From: Paragorgia papillata
Taxonomy: Eukaryota; Cnidaria; Anthozoa; Scleralcyonacea; Coralliidae
NCBI GenBank assembly: GCA_035771165.1
Contig: JAWNZC010000314.1
Coordinates: 5,510,001 to 5,574,000 of the forward strand
Length of the DNA: 64,000 nucleotides
Reading direction: 5' to 3'
Positions 42,301 to 64,000 of the stretch are shown in pieces. The position numbers and the translations under genes are program-made. Below the pieces are notes generated by a model. The model was given only the letters and a program-made list of their open reading frames with translations, had not been told where the DNA came from and ran no database searches. How positions within the stretch are numbered: position 1 is the first letter of the stretch; every line of letters starts with the position of its first letter.

Positions 42301-45300
42301 CAACAGCAATGATGTGCTCTTTAAGTCTTTGTGGCATGATCGTATATTAAAACTGTGATAGGCATGTTCCACCTGCTGGTTCACAGTTTTTATGTTGAAA
42401 AATCTAAAATTATTTTTTAATAATTATTTTTTAAGTGTGATTATAAACGCTGATAAAGTGCTATATAGATGAAACAAAAGCACATGATCTGGGACAATAC
42501 TATTTGAGGTGACCCTCAAAACTATTTGAGGTGACCCTCAAATATTGTAGCTTACAGACACAGTATAATATCTTAAAAATAAAAGATGTATATAAAAAAT
42601 GTTTATTCGATTCCTTGTGCCTTGCATAAATTTTGCAGTTTATAGGATACATAATACATTTGCATTAAAAGTTGACTGGACAATAAGAAAGAAAGATGCA
42701 TGATGACGTTCAGTGTAACGTGACGGGCAGTGTGCTGGTTGCCATTGAGAACCTTCGTCTTTATATTCAGTCATACAAAAGCGGCATAAAAAGTAATACA
42801 GTTACTTTGAAAACGTGTCAGCCTAATCGGTATTTCCGTGTTCAGGAAGTTCAGCGTTTTGATCGTTATCGCAAGCATGTGAGTTGGCTTGAAGAACACC
42901 GACGGTCATAAAACGTTTAAGTTTTTCAATTTGATCTCGGATCAAACCATTTAAAGGAGAAATCACAATCACCGAAGACACCGATTCTTCACCACTGAGA
43001 AAGTCGAAGACAAACGGGAGAAGTTGAAATATGAGCGATTTACGTTTACCAAAACCAGTCGGCAGGACTGCCAACACATCTCGGCCATTGACTAATCTCC
43101 ATAGTACTATAAAGGTCTCAGCAAAAGGATGCACCGATCTTTTCCATCGAATAATTTACTGCATCATCCAGTAGGCCAGGCTCAATTTCAGACGCTAAAG
43201 TACATGCCATAGTCAAAAAGTCTCAATATATTTGAAAACACCAAACACAACTTTCAATGCAAATATTGAGTCGAAGACTCGAAATAAACAGGAGCCGAGA
43301 AGGACTAGGACAGAATTATCAACTGCGCACGCCCCAAAACCCCACGATTCGTGGGGTTTCAAACGGCTTGTCCCAGAGCCATTTGATTTGCCCGCGCGGC
43401 CGGGCATATTTGGCTCTGGGAACGAGATTGAGACTCCCTACTCCTTCTCCGCCTAGAAAACTAGGCCGTTCTCAGGCCTTTACGTCTCGCTCTGACTCTC
43501 CGCGCTTTGCATTGAATAAATATCATTGTTTTACTTTACCCGTCCTTGGTCCGCAGATGTAAGATGTTCTTTATTTTGAGGTTATTGAATAAGGAATGGA
43601 TTTACATGTTTATATTGAGTAATCTGCGAAATATATTATTATACTTTGGTGGATGAAGTACATCTTAATTCACCTCTTGTCTTAAATGACTTGGTAGTCA
43701 CTAGTCAGCTCTACCGTCTACGACCGATAAGTATGATGTCATTTAGTAATTACGTAAATACAGTTTAAATACAATGAAGTATGTTACTAAAATTATATAC
43801 TCTAGAAACTATATACTGCTGTTTTCAGGTGACCGCGCCACGCGCCGAATTTTGATCGTTGTTTGCATTGTCTCAACTCCTACTTGACACGGCCCAAAGT
43901 ACGAGTTCACATGGGGTCAAGTACAAGTTCAGTTTAGTCAAGGTTATTTAAAATGCTTGTCGACAATAGCTCTTTTACTGTAAAATCAATGGACAAAGCT
44001 TTTTCACTAGTAATATCTCCTGCGTTTGCTAAGTTTCATAATTACTATCTCAGAACTTGCATGCTGTCTGGGATCCGGCGTTAAATGTTATTAGTGTTCA
44101 ATTTCAGTTCGTTGGGATAAGTGAAATGTGATTGGTTGATACAAAAATAAACATTAATTTACAACTGTCAAAAACTTGATTCGAGCACTAAAAATAACCT
44201 TGACTAAATTGAACTTGTACTTGACCCCGTGTGAACTCATACTTTGGGCCGTGTCAAGTAGGAGTTGAGACAATGCAAACAACGATCAAAATTCGGCGCG
44301 CGGCGCGGTCACTTGAAAACAGCAGTAAGCAGCAGCCATCGAACATCAACATTTCTCAGCCTCAGGTATGCCTGGATAATTTCAGAAAATATACTTAGTT
44401 AATAGTTTCTTATTACTTGTTTCAATCCGGTTATTGGTTAATAGTTTTAGCATTTGAACCACTGCCACACCCACGGCCACACCCAATGCCACACCCACTT
44501 GTGAAACTGAAATTAGGCTATCAATTTTTCAATCGCTGAACCCCAGGCACAAAAAAATGCTCTTTTGGAACCCTGGTAATTGGGTGGGTGGGTGGGTGAT
44601 TTTTGGGTGGTTGGGTGATTTTTGGGTGGATGGCTGGTTGGCTGGTTTGCGAGTGGGTTGGTTAGATATTTTGTTGGTTAGTTTAGTTATCCTAATTTCA
44701 TTAAATACATCACCAAACACTACACCTGTGGTACCCACTTTGGAGATACAAAACTGGTCACTTCCACAACAGGCAGACCTGTTTCAGAAAGCAAGTTAAT
44801 GAACTTGATTTTTGATTCAGTTGGAATAAGTTTCTAAAATAATAAAAAAATATATAAAATATGTCCAAATATTTTTTTTACATATATAATTTTTCTAGGT
44901 CCTAACAATCAACATTGCTACTGTGTCCTTGCTCAACCAATTATAGATGCTTTCTTTAAAAAAAAACAACAGAGCAATAAATAAAAAAATAATTACCTCC
45001 TCATTTTGCAGACCATCTCGTGGTCCTACTTCAATAATTTTAACATAACTTGGATAAGAAGAACAAGACCTTGAAGACGTCGAGAAATGAAGTACTTTCT
45101 TACGATTAATAACCTGTTGAAATAAACATACACCATCAATTAAATACTTTAATCCTTTGAGGCCTGGACCTCTCCCTGTGCTGAATAAAATCGTCTGCCA
45201 TAAAATACTAAAGACTCGTCTTGACGTCTTCAGGCTTCAAAGGGTTATTAAGAATGACTATTATATAGACATATTTTATACAGGCACACAATCATGAATT

Positions 45301-45370
45301 CATTTACCTTAGATTTGCTAAAACGTGGAAATCTTTGAAGTACCAACTGCAAGTTTTTAACAGCATTCAT
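30373..45370 (-). CDS. HMGCL: Mitochondrial hydroxymethylglutaryl-CoA lyase
   Basis: It cleaves HMG-CoA to acetyl-CoA and acetoacetate, the last step of leucine breakdown and ketone-body synthesis. Exons on the minus strand: 45308-45370, 44997-45113, 44726-44833, 37382-37477, 36945-37003, 36757-36846, 35487-35550, 34617-34689, 32316-32431, 30999-31124, 30373-30489 (TAA), 342 residues, all in phase. The N-terminus ([20 protein letters not shown]) is basic and amphipathic, consistent with mitochondrial import. The TIM-barrel landmarks are present: GPRDGLQNE (Arg53, Asp54), [34 protein letters not shown], metal ligands His245 and His247 in HCHDTYGQ, and the flexible-loop Cys278 in [14 protein letters not shown] with Asn287. 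Length is close to the human enzyme plus a longer leader. The C-terminus is NSKLEKID. The 7.2-kb intron 3 is crowded with transposon debris. Confidence 0.97.
30690..30850. repeat. About 20-bp minisatellite
   Basis: Units of CCAGTGAAGGC and CCAGTACAGC alternate. In the HMGCL intron between exons 10 and 11. Confidence 0.85.
31735..31875. repeat. Palindrome
   Basis: CAGTGTTCTTCCTCCGAT and ATCGGAGGATGAACACTG face each other, with AACCCGCTTGGCTGTATTTA arms inside. HMGCL intron 9. Confidence 0.75.
32511..32705. repeat. Long near-perfect hairpin
   Basis: The arms share CTGTTCAGTTATAGATGCAC and GACGTCACAACGTGGTAAGA, with only a short loop near 32590-32625. The transcript would fold into about 80 bp of duplex. 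HMGCL intron 8, starting about 80 bp from exon 9. Confidence 0.85.
33914..34340. mobile_element. hAT miniature element rich in TCCGA units
   Basis: Ends TAGTGGTGTGCG and CGCACACCTCTA, flanked by the exact 8-bp duplication GTCTGAGG (33906-33913, 34341-34348). The interior is mostly (ATCCG)n-like. It inserted into a TTAACCC/GTCTGAGGGT-type repeat whose halves continue on both sides. Confidence 0.9.
34855..35060. repeat. Inverted-repeat element
   Basis: CATCAACGAATCCATCTG and CAGATGGATTCGTTAATG are the arms, with TCATGATTTCTGCC and GGCAGAAATCATGA outside them. Confidence 0.65.
35085..35390. mobile_element. Inverted-repeat element of GTTGC-rich arms
   Basis: GGTAATACGAGCAACA, TTGCAAGTTGAATAGCG and ACCCACCTTAAACATTGTC occur in the left arm with complements in the right arm (35280-35345). 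The element ends about 100 bp from HMGCL exon 7. Confidence 0.7.
35610..35653 (-). ncRNA. Hammerhead-ribozyme-like motif, sense to HMGCL
   Basis: Read on the minus strand: TTGCT (stem I), CTGATGA, one extra A, GGCCTG-AGTCAA-CAGGCC (6-bp stem II), GAAA, GCTT, AGCAA (stem I). Both invariant boxes are intact. The stem III equivalent is the 2-bp A-U/G-C type with no loop (GAAAG/CUU), as in minimal motifs of Penelope-like elements. The predicted cut follows the CUU triplet, 64 nt before the next exon. The extra A before stem II departs from the textbook consensus. Activity is untested. Confidence 0.65.
36117..36481. repeat. Nested palindromes
   Basis: Outer arms TGGAGTATCACGTTAAT and complement. 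Next come ATTGCACACCACGTAATAG and its mirror, and innermost TTAAGCCTGGTTTCC with CCGTAAGAGCCGGCGGCATG and complements. Total duplex potential is about 160 bp. Confidence 0.8.
36590..36630 (+). ncRNA. Hammerhead remnant in the right arm
   Basis: CTGATGA (36595-36601), a GGCCTG/CAGGCC stem and GAAA (36621-36624) are intact. The following sequence ACTTATTTCC has lost the AGCAA needed to close stem I. Confidence 0.6.
37640..38290. repeat. (GTTT)n then GGTGGGTGGTACTGGTGTGATT minisatellite
   Basis: (GTTT)n occupies 37640-37690. From 37850 a GGT-rich unit of about 20-30 bp (TGGTACTGGTGTGATT plus variable GGTGGGTG) repeats with many indels. HMGCL intron 3. Confidence 0.9.
39000..40670. other. Intronic sequence without recognised feature
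   Basis: Inside HMGCL intron 3. AT-rich, no exon with a family match and no clear repeat ends. The plus ORF at 40016-40408 has no recognisable domain and ends in a C-run. Confidence 0.5.
40675..41005. mobile_element. Palindromic element, copy 2 (empty site)
   Basis: Same ATACATGGATG/CATCCATGTAT arms as 26360-26780, with GTTGACCAGGATATCTCAC and inverse in the centre. It lacks the 163-bp insertion at GTCCTATTGCC. Confidence 0.75.
41006..42820. other. Intronic sequence without recognised feature
   Basis: HMGCL intron 3, AT-rich. I see no exon, array or paired ends that I can defend. Confidence 0.45.
42823..43210 (-). pseudogene. RecQ-like DNA helicase fragment
   Basis: The minus strand opens [18 protein letters not shown], then hits a stop after about 31 codons. 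A shifted frame continues with [26 protein letters not shown] and [17 protein letters not shown]. This is the Walker A and motif Ia region of the RecQ-like helicases that are abundant in some invertebrate genomes. Walker A carries two extra residues (GFGKRKS instead of GFGKS), and there is no DExH box before the frame ends. With the early frameshift it is a dead copy. It lies inside HMGCL intron 3, on the same strand as the host gene. Confidence 0.75.
43817..44325. mobile_element. TA-flanked inverted-repeat element, intact relative of 21633
   Basis: Ends CTGCTGTTTTCA and TGAAAACAGCAG with TA on both sides. The arms are about 130 bp, containing TTGACACGG, CCCGTGTGAACTC and AACCTTGACT phrases. 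Confidence 0.85.
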
Positions 45371-45763
45371 AATAAGTAAATTACAGCAAATTGTTTTGAT
45401 TTCAATCAAGAAAAAACAGAATTCGAATATTGAGCAAAAAAGTCCGCCATCTTGTTTTACAGAGGTAGAGGATTGGGGACTAGTGACCAGACTTTCCCTC
45501 TCCACTCTACTGTACGCATGCGTACTGGAAGTCGTATCTCCAAAAAGAGCGGGAAACTTTATTATGGAAAACACAAAGTTTTGTTTTTCAAATATTTTTT
45601 AATAATATACATCTCTATAAATGAGATTAGCAGTAAATTTCGTTTCTGTATTTTCATGCTCTAAATTATTAGTCGTAGATTTCATGCGTGGCAAAATTTA
45701 AATTAAAAAAAAAGGCAATATTTTAACCCAGAATACCAAACACCTTGTCTAGTCTTGTCTTTA
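45371..45763. other. HMGCL 5' flank
   Basis: Immediately upstream of the HMGCL start codon on the minus strand. No promoter element is certain. Short plus-strand ORFs here show no family signal. Confidence 0.4.
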
Positions 45764-45975
45764 AGCCCTAATCAAACGAGAACGTAAGTCATCGCAAGTT
45801 GCAGTCACGAATTTCTGTGGCGGTCGTTTGAACACCCAAATTAACAAAATAAAGGTTTCATGAGTGTTTTAAACAAGTTTTAACTTTGTCATAGTACATA
45901 ATACTTTCGGGAAATTATTCAGAGCGGCTGCCTGAGATAGCGTGACGGCCAACTTGGGATGATTTAATTAGGGCT
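45764..45975. mobile_element. Family A miniature element (copy 2)
   Basis: AGCCCTAATCAAACGAGAAC and a decayed complement, TA flanks. Relative of 5406-5630. Confidence 0.8.
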
Positions 45976-46624
45976 TACACCGTAGTTTTTCCTTATAAAA
46001 TATTGTTCTGCATTACTGCATTACTGGTGATACGGTAGACTGTTCGACCATAAACCTTATTCCAAAATGGCCGCATTAAAATTATTTTATATACATAATA
46101 TAAACAAGCTTTTATGAACTCGTTTTCATGCGGGAAATCCGAAATCCAAATCAGTATTGAGTGCTCGTTGGGCCCAAGGAATCACGTGAGTGAAAGAATG
46201 CCATCTTTACGGCAAGTTTAGTTCACATGGTTCTTTAGTTCTTTATTATGGCAGCATTCGACGTTACATCTAAAGGACACAAACACTACCGTGGGGAGTC
46301 CACGATATATTTACATCGTGTACATATAAGGCGTTGACTTGCGAGATTTTTTCAACGATCAAAGCGTCTTTGTTTACCTCTCTCACGTGATTACATTCCT
46401 TTGCCTTAGGCTTGCCATTTTCCGGCCCGGACGAGCACTCTTCTGATTTTGGTAGTACGATATCATAAGGGCTAATTTATATGAATACAAAAAAAATTTG
46501 AAGTGTCCGCCATTTTGGAATAAGGTCTATTGCGATCACATTTGACTTCTTTATATGCGACTATCACGATACTATTGCTTTGTACTTCATTAAAACACTC
46601 GAAATTAGTACAGCCCAGTGAACT

Positions 46625-46707
46625 CTATATAAGGACTGGAACGCTAGCTACCTCCATAAGGCCGGCCTTATGGAGGTTGCGTTCCAGTCCTTATATAGAG
46701 TTCACTG
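46625..46707. mobile_element. 83-bp minimal hAT hairpin
   Basis: Almost entirely two arms: CAGTGAACTCTATATAAGG and complement, CCTCCATAAGG and complement. Exact 8-bp duplication GTACAGCC (46617-46624, 46708-46715). Same family as 9965-10929. Confidence 0.93.
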
Positions 46708-46727
46708 GTACAGCCTCGCTTTCTTAA

Positions 46728-47126
46728 GGCCATGTCCACACTAATCCGTTGTCAAACGAAAACGGAGACTTTTTGAGACGGTTAGACCTTTCGTCCACAC
46801 TAATCCAGCGTCTTCGGTGACCGAAAACGGAGCATTTCGAAAACGCTCTCCAGAGTGGAGACATTCGAAGACGCCGTTTTTCTGCACCAGTGTGGACGGC
46901 AAAAACGAAGCTTTTGGAAAACGATGATGTCACGATTATGTTATCTTGGTTTCAGTCACCTAGAGCTATTCATTCATGTCCACTGTAGATCTTTTTAGCG
47001 TTTTACTAAACGGCGAAAACGATTCGAAAACGATTCGAAAACGATAGTGTGGACGGAAAACTTTTGATACGTTTTCGATACGAGGTCTCCATTTTCGTTT
47101 GAAAACAGATTAGTGTGGACATGTAG
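46728..47126. mobile_element. Harbinger-like miniature element, uninterrupted copy
   Basis: Starts GGCCATGTCCACACTAATC and ends in its diverged complement. It matches both halves of 9726-11085 and includes the empty site CCTAGAGC at 46959-46966. Confidence 0.82.
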
Positions 47127-47400
47127 ACAAAGTCAAAATGCGAGGTCTCGGGGATAAAAATAGATCTTTTGCATAAATGGCCGATAATTTAAAATGTCTT
47201 TACGATCGATACATAGCAAATAATTCTTCAGGGTGCTATAAAACAGCCACGATTTTAAAAAACGAAATATTAACGATACATGCAATCCAAGGATCTTCTG
47301 AATCCAAGGATTTTTAACAGAGTAAATCGTGGAAGTGCTTTGTCTGAACACGTCAGTGTTTCGTTCTCTAAAATCTCCGCAGTTCACTTCCTTTAAATTA

Positions 47401-47825
47401 CCTTTAAAGTGAAAATTAAGTCTGCCTTACTTGCAAGAACACGATGACAGAGTAAAATTTAAGAGTAACATCTTTTGCAGTTTTTCATTTCCTTGCTTCG
47501 TTGTTGAGATATTTCAGTTTGTTTGATATGCAAATTAAACATTTTAACGTCACATGTGAGTAATGAGTTATCGGAGAAGGTTATATATCTTTGTTATTAT
47601 CAAACATAATCACTTGAAAATTCTACACGTTTCGTGTTGTGGGAAAAACACACCCATGCACATGCTTCCTTCCAATTAATTTAGTTTGATAATAGCTTTC
47701 TCCGTTGTGACTGAAATATCTCAAAAACGTAGCAAGGGAAAACAAAAAACTGCAAAAGATGTTACTTTATCATTTTACGTATTTTTTTCAAATATTTAAG
47801 ACAGACTTAAGTTTCACCTGATAGG
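47401..47825. mobile_element. Inverted-repeat miniature element
   Basis: The arms include GTGAAAATTAAGTCTG, AACATCTTTTGCAGTTTTTC and GAGATATTTCAGT with complements at the right. A half copy is near 5935-6055 and a distant relative at 58146-58590. Confidence 0.6.
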
Positions 47826-48159
47826 CACGGTAAGGGCTGGGAAATATTAATGCTGTGGTCATTTATAAATTAGGTCTAATAATCCCACCAAAAAGGCAAG
47901 GCAAAGAGTGCAATTTTAGCGCAATAAAAAGCATTTAGACTATACATATCCAATACATGGTAGAAAATTAGAAAATATTTTCTTCAATTTTCTACTGAGG
48001 AGAACTCGCTCACAATATTGGAAAGATCTTCTGAATATATCGCCATAATCACATTACTCTCTTGTCACAATACCACGACGAACTCTCTTTGTATGAGCGG
48101 ATGTTTACCCAAGCAAATAAATCAAAATGGCGGATGGAACATAGACTTTGCCGACCTAC

Positions 48160-63033
<14,874 letters not shown>

Positions 63034-63340
63034 CTACAAGTAAAGGTCGGGAAAAAATGTTTCTTATAATATAATCAAGTTGGTTTTCTTTGATGTACTG
63101 TGGTTTATATACAGGTTATAAACCTCGCAATAAAAATTGAACCTCGTCACAAGCTCTTTTCCTATTGAATTCTTTCGAAAATCTCCTTCCCTTAGTTTAT
63201 TAGCGATATAAATTCCTTGGGCTTCGCCCTCGGGATTATATATCGCTAGTAAACGTCGGGTGAGGTACTTAACCTACACTTATAGTTCATCTTTATATTG
63301 TAAAGAAAATGTACAGTAAATATTCACATGTAAATAATCA
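63034..63340. other. p115 intron, no further exon seen
   Basis: The next upstream p115 exon (armadillo head start) is not found between here and the window edge. Confidence 0.5.
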
Positions 63341-63344
63341 CATT

Positions 63345-63600
63345 TTACTTTGATGAAAAGCTCCACTTAAAACGTCAGTAGTTCGTTATCAAAACTATTC
63401 TCAGCAGTTTACCACCTTTTCACTTTACTCTATCGAAAACACTGCCTACGCAGCACTCTACTTTTTACTCTGATGAAGGACTGCGCTCGAAACGTCAGTA
63501 TTTCGTTATAAAACTATTCTTGGCAGTTTATCATCTTTTCACTTTACTTTATCTAAAACACTGCCACGCAGCACTCTACTTTTTACACTTTTGTAAATAA
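63345..63600 (+). repeat. 120-bp tandem dimer of Penelope-type hammerhead unit
   Basis: Two units with GATGA, CGTCAGTA, CAGTTTACCACCTTTTCACT and GCAGCACTCTACTTTTTAC at 120-bp spacing. The first core is decayed (TTGATGA, AAAA); the second is intact. Confidence 0.7.
63466..63500 (+). ncRNA. Minimal hammerhead-like motif
   Basis: TACT (stem I), CTGATGA, AGGACTGCGCTC (weak stem II), GAAA, CGTC, AGTA (stem I). GUC triplet and 2-bp stem III as in Penelope-like elements. Stem II has one mismatch in four pairs, so activity is doubtful. Confidence 0.5.
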
Positions 63601-63634
63601 AGAAGGTGGTAACTTTAGCTGTTCATTCACTTCA

Positions 63635-63824
63635 TATTGGCCATTTCCCAAAAGAGTTGAAGACTGGTGACGGGTTAGGAACGCTAGGGTACTTGGGATC
63701 GTTTAGAGGGATAGATTTTATGCTTGGTAGCGTAAGCACAATAAAACTGTCCCTCCAAACGATCCCAAGAACAACAGCGCTTACTGCTCTTTACCAGTCT
63801 TCAACTCTTTTGAGAAATGGCCAA
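63635..63824. mobile_element. Hairpin miniature element, copy 2
   Basis: TTGGCCATTTCCCAAAAG and complement. The reverse complement aligns with 8028-8216 along its full length. Confidence 0.8.
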
Positions 63825-64000
63825 TTGCCATAAACTATGCCAAACAGTCCATCCAGTTAATCCCAACTTATAGACATAAACTAAACTAGAAGTTACTATC
63901 GCAAGGAAAGTGCTGCCTGAAGGACCAAATGGAGTCCTAAAATGCTACTGAAAAATTCTGGATATACTCTGATTTTATACTTATAGTATAGTACAGTAGG

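Larger units (their letters stand above)
38590..43560. mobile_element. Possible inverted-repeat-bounded block with helicase remnant
   Basis: CGTACCCAGAGCC, AAATGGCTCTGGGACAAGCC and CTAGGACGTTCTCAG near 38700-38810 recur inverted at 43340-43480. The minus-strand helicase-like remnant starts just inside the right arm. An outer pair CAGGGTTCCAAA / TGTGCCTGGG (38310-38345 and 44535-44575, inverted) suggests a still larger 6.2-kb unit. Target duplications are not found. Confidence 0.4.

Overview
This window is eukaryotic nuclear DNA from an animal. It holds four genes, each split into many short exons, and each is recognisable as the orthologue of a well-known metazoan protein. The introns and intergenic DNA are packed with pentanucleotide and tetranucleotide arrays, short inverted-repeat transposons, 5S-derived SINEs and hammerhead-ribozyme-like motifs. 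That mix suggests an early-branching animal (cnidarian or sponge rather than vertebrate or insect). This is inference; the species cannot be named from the sequence. I rebuilt the exons by hand from splice signals, reading phase and similarity to remembered family members. Reading phase closes across every junction of all four genes.

Layout. (1) 611-25500, minus: an oxysterol-binding-protein-related protein 1 (long form, OSBPL1A-like), 20 exons and 601 residues. It covers ankyrin repeats, PH domain, coiled coil and a FFAT-like motif, and reaches the first strand of the sterol-binding domain before leaving the window at the left edge. (2) 27374-29584, plus: mitochondrial ATP synthase inhibitor IF1, 4 exons, 127 residues. 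(3) 30373-45370, minus: mitochondrial hydroxymethylglutaryl-CoA lyase, 11 exons, 342 residues, tail to tail with IF1. (4) 48160-63033, minus: general vesicular transport factor p115/USO1, 18 exons and 725 residues seen; the 5' part lies beyond the right edge. Together these are housekeeping genes of lipid transfer and vesicle tethering (ORP1, p115) and mitochondrial metabolism (IF1, HMG-CoA lyase). They are not an operon and show no sign of joint regulation.

Mobile DNA. There are hAT-type elements with exact 8-bp target duplications, TTAA-flanked and TA-flanked miniature elements, and a foldback element with 13-bp direct repeats. There are also three 5S rRNA-derived SINEs, a 5'-truncated non-LTR retrotransposon of the restriction-like-endonuclease class inside a (CTACA)n array, another reverse-transcriptase 3' fragment, and remnants of a RecQ-like helicase and a MADF-domain protein. 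Several insertions can be proved within the window because a paralogous empty site is also present.

Repeat arrays add up to roughly 10 kb, about 15% of the window by my own coordinates. The largest runs from 17577 to 20365. One p115 intron (48628-49611) is almost nothing but array. The most interesting signals are the hammerhead-like motifs (35610-35653, 57939-57981, 63466-63500 and degenerate relatives), the retrotransposon in a pentanucleotide target, a phospho-FFAT-like motif in ORP1, and a peroxisomal SKL tripeptide buried four residues before the stop of HMG-CoA lyase.
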